This document shows, piece after piece, positions 1-11,403 of a stretch of 64,000 nt of DNA. This stretch comes from Neopestalotiopsis rosae (lineage: Eukaryota > Ascomycota > Sordariomycetes > Amphisphaeriales > Sporocadaceae). The notes beneath the pieces are model-generated. The model saw nothing but the letters and a program-made list of their open reading frames with translations. It had not been told where the DNA came from and made no database searches. The translations under genes and the position numbers were made by a program. Position 1 is the stretch's first letter. Each line of letters opens with the position of its first letter. The stretch covers positions 620,001-684,000 of the forward strand of contig JALGAS010000010.1 of the NCBI GenBank assembly GCA_023078685.1. Reading direction: 5' to 3'.

Positions 1-1690
1 GGTCTGAGTTGTCATCGATGTCATCTAATGTAATCGTGATCAAAGGACGTCCTACTTTCCAGGAAACATAGTCTAGGGTGGACATTGTCTTTAGTGTCTC
101 AAGCACTGAAGTGATAGGAACGCGCTTACCAGCAGTATATCCTTTGCCAACTCCATGACGACCTGATCGCTGGTTAACATTCTTTCCTACTTCGCTTCTG
201 GAAATATGGGCCGTCGGTACCGTTTAAAGCAACAACGATGCCTTTGCCGGAGGTGTCATCATGGCTTTCTTTGAATACTGAGCTCTCTGCTCCTTGTCTC
301 TCAGCGAGGGATATGAGATTGTGCAGTTGATTATGGTGGAGAATTGGCTCGGGCGGGGACACGGGATAATTGGAAGATCGGATATTATCTACGTGTATGA
401 GATCTGAATAATTAACTTAGCAGGCTAAAGAACAGCACCGAGTACAGGTCAAACTTACGCAGCTTGGCTCCCCACAGAGTCAGTGCATGGATGCAAGGAG
501 AGAGCATGACACGCATATTTTCAGTGAATAGATCACGACTATCTCTCTTGGAACTAAGTTTTCGCTCCAAAGCATCGCAGAGAGGGTCCTCCTCCGGAAG
601 GAAATGGCCGGGATGGGTCCATTGGTATTTCCAGGTGCGCTTTTCAGGCAGATAGAGATCATCTGCGCCAGCTACCAGCACATCACCGTCGAGCTAGAAC
701 CCAGTCAGTCAGTATATGGTACAGCTCAAGCTTTCGGATCCCTTCCAACATACAATTTTATTGGAAAGCAAGGACTTCCCGTTGTGCTTGTATTGTCTTG
801 AAGATGTCCATAGGATGTCAAGAATCTTCTGGCCACGTTTCTCAAAACTTTTCCTTCTCGATCCGCCATCAATCTTGTCATAAAAGTGGCATGGTACAAC
901 ATCGAATTGTGTGAGAGTCGTTGCTCCGTCAAAGTCCTCAAATTCATAGACCCTAGTGACGCAACCTATCTCTTCGTTGAGGTCGGTCTGAAGATACCAA
1001 ATCCCTACAGCCCAAAATGCGGGCTCCTCTTCCTTGGGGTCTACTGGCCACTTTGCGATCGGACCGACTTTACAACCAATCCAATGATCGTCTATTTTTG
1101 CGTACGCAAGTGAGCCGGGCATGAAGAGGACCCACAGATCGTCAAACAAGACAGTGGGCTGTTCTTGTGATAGGCGCTCTCGCGCCGGAACGTAGCATTT
1201 TTGGTGATCTGGGCAGAGGAAGTCAAGAAGCGTGCCAAGAGCATGATTCAAATAAGTGCGTTCTTTCGTATGCTCTTCATCCTTTGACACCATCTCCATG
1301 TAAGCCGTCTCGAGATCTGACATATGGTGCATGAGAGCACCGTATGGTTCTTGAAAGATAAGAGTATCGCCAGTCAAGCTTTGGCTACGAATCATTAAGA
1401 CATGCCCAACCAAATGACTCAAGGGCCCGCTTGACTTACCCGGGATATATTTTGATTATGTCTCGAATGAAATGACAAAGGGCAGCAGAGTGAATGGTCA
1501 GTGATTTGCCATCATGTCTCCCATTCATGAAGCTACCAAGTGACACGATGCGAGCATCAGTCTTGTAGTTTTCCGACACACTCCAGGCTCCTTCAGATTC
1601 TGGCAGCATCGCCTGAGGGGTTTCAGCAGAGTCTCTCCCGGCTGATTGTAAATGATCCATATCATCGCCAGTGATACCAACAGGCAGCAT
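1..1690 (-). CDS. AAA ATPase with fungal DUF7025-like N-terminal domain (3' end beyond window)
   Basis: Exons read as 1440-1690, 754-1384, 459-693, 221-403, 130-162 and <1-72; the introns (1385-1439, 694-753, 404-458, 163-220, 73-129) are 55-60 nt and keep the frame. The first three exons give the N-terminal region seen in fungal AAA proteins, including the stretches KIYPG/QSLTGD and DDLWVLFMPGSLAYAKIDD. The later exons lead into the P-loop GRHGVGKGYT and then RPLITITLDDID, where the family has a P-loop followed by RPLY and a DIG-like element. The fifth intron makes the spacing from P-loop to RPL match the family exactly. The usual GKT is GKG here, so the Mg-binding hydroxyl is missing. Walker B and the lid lie outside the window. 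The role of these proteins is unknown; they are often near NLR-like genes. The ATG at 1690 is the first in frame, but an upstream exon is possible. Confidence 0.82.
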
Positions 1691-2252
1691 CGTGGCGAAG
1701 AGGGACTCCCGTTAAACCAGAAAACGTGAAAACGTGGAAACGTGAAATGGTGGCATGGGAGAAGGAGGGATGTGGATGCGGGGAAAGGATTATTGAAAAT
1801 AGGAAGCTATGGAGTGATGGGTCTCGATGGATGCCGCTTTATCATTGGTTCTCATGAGATGTCTTATGCAGCAATGCTGACCAGATCACTTGGGGGCCAA
1901 AAGAAGGCTGCATGCAACAGAAAGCGAGCGGTTGCGCATCCTCTTGGTCGTGACGAAAAAGAGGGGGAGGCACAAATTTGGAGCAGATCAACCTCACATT
2001 GGAATGCATGAATCTCACCCGTTGCTAACAATAATCGTAGAAAACACTGAGCACGTCCCAAGTCAAAGGCTGTCTGTGCTGAGGGATGGCTCGATGGCAT
2101 ATAGATCAAAAGCTCATTCCATTTCACCCGAAGTAAAATTTATCGAAAGTCGCCTGCCATCATACAACTCCTTGTTTCGACTCATCTCATCTTATGTTCA
2201 ATACGACGAACAAAAACGGGCATACGTTCCAAGCAGTTTGCCAGTTCGAGAA
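1691..2252. promoter_or_regulatory. Shared divergent promoter region between the AAA ATPase and the DUF7708 protein
   Basis: About 560 nt separate the ATG at 1690 (minus) from the ATG at 2253 (plus). A run of AAACGTG repeats lies at about 1719-1746. Open frame continues upstream of 2253 to about 1890, so a longer N-terminus of the plus-strand protein is possible, but that extension has low-complexity, non-conserved composition. Confidence 0.4.
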
Positions 2253-4201
2253 ATGGCCGCACAGTCATCATCAACTCCAGAGATCGATACATCACCAATG
2301 CCACTGATCACTGTGGATAGTTCTGCGGTTGCATTCTCTAAGACTATGGATGTCTTAATGGTTAAAGTGCCAACGGAGCCAAAAGGGGGCTCCGCCAAAG
2401 GTTATAGCATCCGAATCATGACAAGCTGGGAAGGGGTGCTAGAGGTGATGGATCGCGCAGCAGCAGAGCATGCCGCAAAGACAGGCGTCAAGGGGAAAGC
2501 CAGGACATTGGGGAGTTTCATCGGAAACAAGGCCGACCCAGCCAAGAGGATCACTGCTATGATACCGGACGTTGGATATACCAAACCAATTGTGGGAGCT
2601 TTGACATTTTTGCTTGATGTAAGGCGTCCTCGTGTCCCAAAACTCCATTGGCACCCGTCGTTGCAATATCTCCAAAGCTGATGTGGTAAATGTAACAGGC
2701 TTTTCAAAAGGCTGGCAAGGTTCGTACTGATGTCGAGGATGGTATCGAAAAGCTCAGGGAGAATTTCGAGCTCATTCAAGTGTACCTTGAGCTTTATACT
2801 ACTAGACCTAAGGTCGCCGAAGCAGCTTTAGACCTCCATGTCACGATTCTTATAGCTATTGAGGAGGTGATCGACTACTATACAAAACACATAGGTAATG
2901 CCGGAAGCGCGTTGACTTGGTGTTTGTTACTAACAAATCTACCAACAGCGATCAAAGGTCTTCAAGCGTTGTGGCACGGTGACAAATATCAAGAGAAGCT
3001 TCTCACCTGCTTGAAGAAGATTGGAGAAGTCGGTAATAAGCTTATTCGACAGGCCGATACAGCAGAAAAGCAAGCAACTCAAAATGGTGAGAAATACACC
3101 ATTCATAGATAGAATAGGATTAGTGAGCAGCTAACGGAAATATAGGGTTCTCCAGTCTGAAAGCAGAACTTGACAATCAGAAGGTCTTCCTGGGGAAAGT
3201 GGCGGAGCAGTTCACGAATGGGTTTCTCAACATGTTTGAGCAGTACCATCGTAAACTCGATATAACAAACAAAGAGTATCACTTCATTCGCCAACAAGCT
3301 GAAACAACCTATGGTGAGACATATTGCAACCTCACGTGCTCTTCTTCTCACTCAAGATGTCGTAGCCGAAAACATCATGCTCAGAGGCTATCTCCAACGC
3401 GCCACCACACCGGAAATATACCCCCCAGAGCCAACAACAACGCGCGAATTTTTGATGGAGTTCTTGGATGCATCCGGAATCGACGAAACCGATGTTGGAT
3501 ACATCACAACCCACCAGATGTCCAAAGGACCGCCGGGAAGAACCCGTACGGACCAAATAATGAACTCCAACGAATTCGTGCAGTGGGTGACAGAGCCGAC
3601 GTCAAAGGAACTTCTTATACATGGAAATTCTGCTACAGCACCAATTTCCCCATTGTCGTTCTTCTGCGCTCTACTTATACAGAATCTACGGCGGGTTAAG
3701 AGATTTGTGTCCGTGGCATTTTTCTGCGGATGCCACCCCTACGAGGATCAAGGTGGCCCTCGCACCTTGATCATAAGTTTGCTGGCCCAGCTTTCACAGC
3801 AGAGAACGCACTTTGATCTGAGATTTCTGACATACGAGATGGCCGAGCTCATGGAGGCCGGCGATATACAAGCTTACTGCTCAGTATTTGGCCATTTGGT
3901 TCAGCAGATGGCGCGCGATGAGACTGTGTTCTGCATTATTGACGGCGCCAACTTCTACGAGCGCGACGAGGAAATGCGCCACGAGTTTGCCGAGGTCCTT
4001 TGTTTCCTACTCGATCTCACCAAGTCACAGACCAAATTCAAAATTCTGTTGACGAGCCCGTCCATCACAATCGAGATCCGAGAAGCCATCCGCGATGAGG
4101 ACTACCTGAGCCTTCCAGAGCAAGGGAAGAGCACGGAAGATTTCAGTCTTTTGAGATTTGAGAGGCAGTGGGATGAAAGTATGCAATATTCGGATGATTG
4201 A
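2253..4201 (+). CDS. DUF7708-domain STAND-like protein with degenerate P-loop
   Basis: Exons 2253-2618, 2699-3086, 3146-3313 and 3357-4201 join in frame to about 588 residues; introns are 80, 59 and 43 nt. Residues of about 60-230 look like the helical DUF7708 region at the N-terminus of many fungal NACHT/ankyrin proteins (SWEGVLEVMDRAAAEH, LLDAFQKAGKVRTDV, VYLELYTTRPKVAEAALDLHVTIL). The C-terminal half looks like the NTPase-like region that usually follows (ELLIHGNS, FFCALL, FVSVAFFCGCHPYEDQGGPRTLI, FCIIDGANFYE). The P-loop lacks GxGKT/S and Walker B lacks DE, so ATP hydrolysis is doubtful. No repeat domain follows before the stop. It is transcribed away from the AAA ATPase. The start is set at the Met before AAQSSS. 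Probably a signalling or regulatory NLR relative; function unknown. Confidence 0.78.
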
Positions 4202-4611
4202 TTAGCTGTATCGAAGGAATCTCGGAACAAGAATTGACAGAAAAGGAGAGATGAAGATGCTTTCATCAGTATAAGCCACCATTGGACCCAAAACGGCCCT
4301 TTGGTGCATGGCTTTATTTTCTTTTCCAATCTTAGATGATACAATCAGGGGAAATGCAATATGAAAACAAGACTTGTAAGTCCTTCCACATGTTGTAACT
4401 CTTCAGAGCCTGCACTAGCTCTGAGCATCGCAAAATGTATTGCTACTCGCAGCTCCGTCTGCGCCAGTCATCATATCTAACGTAGCTTTGCCAGTTCCAC
4501 TTCCCGCGTCTCTATTTGCTGCTCCTCCCTTCCAGTCCAGCTTTCCATTGCCCAACCACTAGGAGTAGTGTTGCTGTGCATGTTACGGGAAACTTCGCTC
4601 GTTATTTGCCA
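4202..4611. other. Intergenic, nothing recognised
   Basis: Terminator side of the DUF7708 gene. No ORF, repeat or RNA gene was recognised. Confidence 0.4.
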
Positions 4612-4899
4612 TTACGATATTCCCAATAACTGCATCAATGTTCCCCTGAGATTGATGAAATGAGTGTGTCCTTGTGGTAAATCTCCGTCGTATCTGGTCG
4701 ACTCGATGGCGAGTTGAAAGACATGGCCCACGATATTGCTAATATGTAACCAATAGACTAAGAAAAGAAATCCGTGGAGGATCCAATAACTATTGTTCAT
4801 TGCCAGGGCCATGAGGTAGGGTTGAATGAGGAGGCAAAACAGGGAAATGACAATCGACATGCTGTTCCAGCACTCTCCACATGCCCAAATATCCGCCAT
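4612..4899 (-). CDS. Possible small membrane protein (hypothetical)
   Basis: An uninterrupted 95-residue frame starting with ATG. It holds two long hydrophobic stretches (about residues 14-33 and 39-60) and a polar C-terminus with two His and several Gly. No family was recognised and no intron is needed. It could be a chance ORF or the remains of a membrane protein. It is listed because the hydrophobic pattern is more regular than in the surrounding ORFs. Confidence 0.28.
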   Translation of the reverse strand: MADIWACGECWNSMSIVISLFCLLIQPYLMALAMNNSYWILHGFLFLVYWLHISNIVGHVFQLAIESTRYDGDLPQGHTHFINLRGTLMQLLGIS

Positions 4900-5508
4900 A
4901 GTGTCTGGTCCGCGGGGATGGGCGAAAAGGTCGCTCTACAGTGATGAAGTGGATCTTTATTTGATTGCGAAAAGAGTCTATGCTCGGTTGCAGTGTAGGG
5001 CTGCTAGTCGTTGGATAAATGTCAAATATGTAAGAAGTGGTGACACATGGGAATGAATCTGAGAATGGGGGGCGACGTGTTTAAATATGCAGAGGAGATC
5101 GGTCACTGCTGTAAAGAATACCAATAAGGTCCTGAATGACCCAATATTGATGGCTGCTCGGCGCCTTTCAAACCCAAAGTCCAGGATCAACCCCAACAGT
5201 CACAGTAGTCACCGTCATTAGTACCAACTTTAGATGATCCTCAAATAAAGATACCTAATCATACGTTACAAAGTTCTGCATTTGGCGGCATTATACTCAA
5301 CGAGGTTCAAGCATGGCTACAGGCAGCTCGTGCAGTAGTCGCCTGCGTTGGATCTGCGCCACTGCTCCAACGGTGGATAATGCTATATGTGCGCGTATTA
5401 CAAAGGATTGATGGAAGACTTGAGTAAATTACTCTGTCTATTGTATGTACCTGTTCATGCAGCAGTAGTGACCCCAGTTTCTAAGACCAAATTCCGTCTT
5501 TCCCTGAA
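4900..5508. other. Intergenic, nothing recognised
   Basis: No coding similarity or structured repeat was seen. It lies downstream of the FAD oxidase stop codon. Confidence 0.4.
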
Positions 5509-7168
5509 TCAAGCAATCGGAGCGTAAAAGCTGAACTCGGCTGTGGGATCGTACGTTGACTTGAGAGTCTGCAGACGATCCTGGCGGCTCGAATCACTTC
5601 CGTACCAGGAAGCAGCCGTCTCGTCTCCGTAAGCATAATTGACATAAGTGTGAAGGCTACTCTCTCCGCTGGCCTGGAACAGGATATCGCGGATCTGGTT
5701 ACCAAGCTTATACGCCGCCTCTTCGACCTCGGGGCCTGTTGGAGCATAGGTCAGTAGCGGTGCGACAAGCAGATTGTCGGAACGGTAGGCAAAGGCCGAG
5801 GCATCGTCACCAGGTGCCTTGACTCCCTGCTGAGAGTAACCCTCGAACATGAACAGGGCTCCGCTGAAGGGGGTGGAATCATTGGTAGTGGCCTGTCTGA
5901 AGAGCTCGTAGACCTCAGCTTGAGCGGCAGGGCTGTACTCCTTGAGATAGATGGGGAAGCGGGGGTTGGCGTTGCCAGTCTTCTGGCAAGGACCGTCTGA
6001 CAGGGAGATTCCGGTCCACGCGGCCAAGTCGAGGTAGGTGCCGTTCTGAGGTTGGCTCATGATGGGACCGAGATCCATGAAAGGCTGGGTATAGGCTGTA
6101 TCAACCACATCAACTCCTTCTTGGATGATGTACATTGCAATCACAGGCTAGTCTAGATGTCAGTCAAGATCGATGTGAGGGTCATGTTGAAGGTGAATTT
6201 ACCTTGTCAGCGTCAATGGTAGGGTCGTAAAACCAGTAGGACCAGTTGTTGAGATCATCAGGCATAGTACCATTGGTAATCCATAGCTCATTCGCGAGCT
6301 GGTAGACCTCTTCGACCTGGTCACCACTAAAGAAGATAGTGTCGACGGCATAGTTTGGCTTCTCCAGGTCATAGATCTTGGAAGTCACCGAGGTGACAAT
6401 ACCGAAGTTATGCCCGGCGCCCTTCAATGCCCAGAACAGATCAGAGCTTTCGTCAACGGTGACCAAGCTGCCGTTGGCCAATGCAACATTCAAAGAGACG
6501 AACTGGTCTGAGACGAGACCATGATGGCCTTGAAGCCAGCCATGGCCACCTCCAAGTGCAGGTCCAAGATAGCTCACGCACTCGCAGGTTCCAGTTACTT
6601 TAAATATGTCAGGAAATGGTCAAGGGTATGAGTGGAAACATGGTTCACTTACCGGTCTGCTTGCTTGCAGCCCATAGCGCGTCTGTCAGATTTCTGGAAA
6701 TGACGCCACCGCCGATCTTGACCGTCTGGCCGTCTGCAGCAATCTCAATGCTGTTCAGTTGGCTTAGATAGATTTCCATGCCATTTGTCATTTGACCCAA
6801 AGTCGTGATGGAGCCATGCACGCCATTGGTAGCGAGGAAGGGGACTCCATTCGTGTTGGCGAACTTGATCTACAACGCGCAGGTATGAGAATCGGTTCCT
6901 CCGGAGCTAAGGCACGGGGAGAAGAGGAAGGAGAACAAACTGTAGTGACGACGTCGTCCTCGTTCGCCGGAACGACAACCACGTTGCTCGTGGGGGTGCT
7001 CAAGTTGGACCAGCGTGCCACGGCATCATCGAATGCAGCAGATCCCGGCAGGAAGATCGACGCAGTGCTGGAGAGTTGCCCTTGCAGCTCGGTATAGTTG
7101 ACGCTGCATACGACACCGCGGACGACGGCAGCCAAGAGGGCCGCAACCCCCAAGTGTGATTGATACAT
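5509..7168 (-). CDS. Secreted FAD-linked oxidase, berberine-bridge-enzyme (BBE) family
   Basis: Exons 6941-7168, 6653-6869, 6203-6597 and 5509-6147 give about 492 residues, usual for the family. The start at 7168 gives a signal peptide (HLGVAALLAAVVRGVVC); an upstream Met at 7219 is possible but adds an unusual leader. The FAD-binding domain shows a His in TNGVHG and a Cys in GTCECVSYLG followed by GGGHGWLQG. These are the expected sites for bicovalent flavin attachment. The BBE C-terminus is clear (YVNYAYGDE, SWYG, LKSTYDP, FSFYAPI). Intron donors are GTTTGT, GTAAGT and GTAAAT. Such enzymes oxidise sugars, alkaloids or pathway intermediates using O2; the substrate cannot be told from sequence. 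No pathway neighbours are evident. Confidence 0.88.
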
Positions 7169-8854
7169 GGGTAAGGATAAAGTAGCGAGAGTGAAGCTTT
7201 TCGAAAGAAGGAATGACACAACCTGGCGGCTGGAAACAAAGCATGCAGCCCAAAAGTAAAAATCAAGGCCGATAACAACGTCGCCTCTTTAAGTACAAAA
7301 CTGCAACCCCAGGCGTGAATTAGCGTGATTATGCAGGTGCTGGCCCATCATATGATGTTTTGACTTTGGACTCCTCGACTCCGCAACTTGGAAGCCGGGA
7401 TTGAATGACTGCCCTGTACAAATCGTATATTCACTCCGTGTCCGGGCCTAGACCTCCTCTGGAGAGCGGATTGAAGTCTATCTGCCATTTGGTTGCATTC
7501 ACAGGGTCCAACGTGGAGAAGTGACACAGTAGCGGAAATTATTGTCTATGCCCTCGCCCTCGTTAACCCTGCACGCTGCCGCAGCGCTGCAGAGCTTAAC
7601 GAAGACCCCTGTGGGTTGGGGCCTTGATCGAGTTTAGCGGCCAGTGCGGTACAGATTATACCCATGGCAAGGTCGCAGTGAAGCCCAATACAAGCTTGGC
7701 CTCTATTGACAGGGCTTATTGGAGGCGGAGTCAACCGGTGCCCATTTCTTCTTTGTTCCAAGGGGAAACAAAAAACATCAATTGAGCATCAAATCATTTT
7801 CACTTATTTGGCGCAGCCAAGGGATCGGATTTCGTAGTGCTATGTTAATTGTGTAGAGAGAAGCTCCTTCAGGAGTCCTGAGGATCGAGAGCACCTGGAC
7901 TCCAACCGGCCGAGCAAAGTTTTGGCCCATGGAGAACCCCGCCCGCGGATTCGGAGCCGGATGCGACATTGCATGAATCGCCATCTTACGATTCTAGGCC
8001 TCAGAACCCTGATCGGGATTGAGTCGTTCCTGAGAATGCTACCACGTGGGAGCCTCCGTGAAATCTCCTATCTGATTCATAATACTTGCGATATAGTCTA
8101 CGGAGCATTCAAAACCATGGTGTAGCTCAGACTACTCAAGCAAACGACAGGCATACATAATAAAAGTACCCTAGAGCATCGAGCACCGAATGTTCGTCGG
8201 CACCGCAATGCCGGATCGACCGTCCGCACGCGCTGCGTCCAAGCCAATTTGAATATGTAAATTCTCCGGGGAACATGCATGCAGGAGCTGTAACCAAGTC
8301 ATGGCCGAGTCCACATACTTGAAAGGCCTGGTATCCTGTATTGGCCAATGATCAAAAAGTCTGCGGCGCCTACTGCAGGTTTAAACAAATTTGCTAATTT
8401 TCGGCCGAGGCACGCCTCTTCAGGACCCTTGCTGACGTTGTCTGCAAAATGAAAAGTACGGTTGCTATTGAAATTCATGACTGCCTTGTTTCATTGTCGC
8501 CGTTACGCTAACCCATGCCTGTCAGGTACGAACAAATGACTAGCATGCATCGTTTCGTCCGACTTCATTATTCGGCCAACAAACCTGGCTGCCGACTTTG
8601 TAACCAGAATGGCCCCTTGAAAGGCTCCGTCGGGGCCGGATGAAACTATCTGATACCATTGGGCAAACTTTCACAAGATGAGGTCCTCCTCGCCGCATAT
8701 ACAAGATTGTAGGTCCCCAGATCTACCAGATGATTAAATGGAGTTTCGTTCGCGGTCTGTCAATCTTTGCCTTTCTGGAAATCTCGACCTGGCCAATACT
8801 TTCGATCAGATCACGATCCCGATTAACTACTTATCCACTCGACGCCGATCGTAG
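7169..8854. other. Long intergenic region with two divergent promoters
   Basis: About 1.7 kb between the start codons of the FAD oxidase (minus) and the rhodopsin-type protein (plus). Short ORFs here have no recognisable family. The last 30 nt before 8855 look like an ordinary 5' leader. No repeats or RNA genes were seen. Confidence 0.45.
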
Positions 8855-10441
8855 ATGTCAGAAACATCCCTAGAGGCTCAGGCCGCAAAGGCTGCAGCCA
8901 TCGCCGCAGCCACGCGTGCCTTCAACACGGAACTATGGACGCTCTACTCGTTCGGAGTTCTTGTCACAGTCCTGAGGACGTATTCTCGCATCAATACGGT
9001 GGGATTCAAGAACCTGCGAGCAGATGACTACATTGTCTGGCTAGCCATTATCCTCTACACAACGCAGTCGACGCTTGCCTATTTTGCCGTCAACTACGGT
9101 CAAGGGCTAGCCAATAACTCCATGACCGACGCCGAAAGGGCAGCGCTGGATCCCGAATCGGTCGAGTTCGCACTGAGAGTGTTTGGTTCCAAGATACAGG
9201 TGTGAGTAACGGAAACTTTCTATACTCTTCCAAAGCTTATTGTGCTGAGTGAGAGCTTCGTGGCGCTTCCTTTGTGTAACCTCTGGATTGTTCATCTACA
9301 AATGGGACTTCGAGACGAATGGCTAACATCATCTGTTTAGCGTTGGCTGGACCACATACTGCTGTCTAATATTCACACTGAAAATGGCGGTGCTTGTTTT
9401 CTATGTGCGGCTCACAGTAAGCTTTCATTACGTGAAAAATGGTTACTCAAGTAACCTGTTAACGTATCTGCGCATCGTGTAGGAGGGACTTGGCCGTCGA
9501 TTTCGCATACACATATGGATAGGCTTTGGTCTGGTTGGGGCAACCTTTTTGGCCTCCATAATCGCCATATATGCTGGTTGTCGTCCTCTCGAGAAATATT
9601 GGCAGATCAATCCCGATCCAGGCAGTATGTATCACTAAGCCTTTACCTTGTCTCATGGAAACCTTTCTGACCAAATTATGTTCTTCTAGACTCTTGCCAA
9701 GGCGCCATAGCGGACCCTATTGTCTGGACAACTTTCTCTTCCAGCGTTATAACAGATCTTTATCTGATGATGATTCCCTTACCGATGCTTTGGGGCACCA
9801 CTCTCAAGCTCGCCAAGAAAATCGGCTCTACACTGGTGTTGGGTGCTGGTGTATTCGTCTTGGTTTGCTCACTGCTAAAGACGGTCTTTGTGGAAATAGT
9901 ATGTTCTTTTTGTCCCCGTAGACTCCCTCGTTCTATGTTGCAACGACATAGTGGTCTAATCATGCACAAATTATAGGACCCGATCAATGGTGCGCAGTTA
10001 TCCGGCGAATGGGGCACGCGCGAAGCCTTCACCTCTGTAGTCACGACCAATCTGCCTCTACTATTCCCACTTCTCAGGGCCTGGCTAGGTCCTCTCTTTG
10101 GCAGCGTGTTTTCGTCTAACAAGACTTCAAACAATCACCACACCTTCAAGACCATCGGCGGAAGCGAAGCTCGATCGCGAAACACCACCAGCCGGCGCCG
10201 CGAGCCGTCGTCGATTGCAAAGAAACCATCTCACACCATAACAATCTCACAGAGTGTGAGCGAGGAGTTCATATTCGACAGGGATACGGATGTCAACATG
10301 CAGGACCTGACAGAGGACGGAAAGGCGTTGTCTCGGAAGCCAGATGGCGGTATCATTGTCTCCAAAGAGTTCCAGATCACTGAAGACGGAAGATCGCCGG
10401 CTGGTGATGGGAAAGCTCAGCGTATCCATGAACAGTGGTGA
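8855..10441 (+). CDS. Integral membrane protein with fungal rhodopsin (PTH11-like) domain
   Basis: Exons 8855-9201, 9341-9416, 9483-9624, 9690-9898 and 9977-10441 give about 412 residues with seven hydrophobic segments. Hallmarks of the fungal rhodopsin-domain family are present in order: FKNLRADDYIVW, VNYGQG, KMAVLVFYVRLT, AGCRPLEKYWQINPDPGNSCQ, PIVWTTF, DLYLMMIPLPMLW, DPINGAQLSGEWGTREAF and VVTTNLPLLFPLLRAW. There is no N-terminal CFEM domain. The soluble C-terminal tail (about 130 residues) is Ser/Thr/Arg-rich. Relatives are putative GPCR-like or sensor proteins of the plasma membrane; ligand unknown. The first intron is long for this locus (139 nt). Confidence 0.88.
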
Positions 10442-11161
10442 GCTAAATGCTTATCGAGATAGGGTGAAAATAAATGCTTCGATCATATTGCCTTGGCCTA
10501 ATCCGAACTTGTAGATGTTCGGTTTTCTCGGTAGCCTGTGACATGGTAACTTGTAGCAGTCGCACCGCGCTAGAGGGTGGGGTAGCTTTCCGTCTATAGC
10601 GCTGCGCATTTCGGGGCCAGTTGCAGGAATACTGCCGTTAGATCACTGTGCTTGATACGCTCGTCGACGCGGACGAAGCATGGCTCTCTTCCAATTCCAT
10701 TCCAGAAGGTGTTCATTTAATATCATCATCGCAACGATTCACAATTCTTTCTTTCTTTCTTTTTTTTCCTCCTGACATACCCAGACTGGCGGCTATAGTA
10801 CCGGTTGGTGCTTACAGAAGATAACGCGCCTAATCCCTCTTGGTCCATGTCAAACAGGTCTCGTGAGCAGGTTGTCGATACTCTATCTACGATATTTGCA
10901 AATCACTAAAGTGAATTTTGCGTCCGCTTGCTAATTTTGGATGGCTATACCCCCCGAAACCGTGATTTATTGGTAAATCACCTTTTAAAGAATGATCCTG
11001 TCGGACGACTGCATGCAGCTGCCAAGGGGGACTGGCAGTCCCGCTCCCGATCTCTTTATTTGTCCCCGCAGCATACCACTACTATACACCTTGGTAATCG
11101 AGGCCTTCTTATAACCTAAAAGAAAGAACCTTATTTATAATAAAATGTCCTAAGGTCTAAT
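10442..11161. other. Intergenic stretch left of the retrotransposon
   Basis: Contains a TTTC-rich low-complexity run (about 10744-10769) and one copy of a repeat described separately (10537-10609). The last 100 nt become AT-rich on approach to the LTR. No gene was recognised. Confidence 0.5.
10537..10609 (+). repeat. ~73-bp direct repeat, copy A
   Basis: Matches 18686-18757 in the same orientation over its full length with a few substitutions. The core CACCGCGCTAG and the following GGGGTAGCTTTCCGTC are identical or nearly so. The two copies bracket the block holding the copia element and the NACHT pseudogene. Confidence 0.75.
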
Positions 11162-11165
11162 TGGG

Positions 11166-11403
11166 TAATTATTAAACAAGGAGTAGCTTTCCTATTAGAG
11201 TTTAAACTGGTTTAATATTAGGTATTAATTATGGTATTATATTAATTTATATTGCGCGCCTTTAGATTTAACGAAATATACGCTTATTTAGGTAGCCCCG
11301 GCTAATCCCCGGGAGTCCCTATATATTTATTTAAATATTATAATATTAATTAATATGCTTAAGCATACCCTAATATATAGGTTTTATAATTTATTATTTA
11401 ATA
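11166..11403 (-). repeat. Left LTR (element 3' LTR)
   Basis: Aligns base for base with 16195-16432 at a constant offset of 5029. The differences checked are C/T or G/A transitions, as RIP produces. It contains CCCCGGCTAATCCCCGGG and the AT-shifted form of the palindrome seen in the other LTR. Confidence 0.88.

Noticed and set aside
709..947. Separate short ORFs inside the AAA ATPase region
   Set aside because: They are explained by the exons and 55-60-nt introns of one gene.
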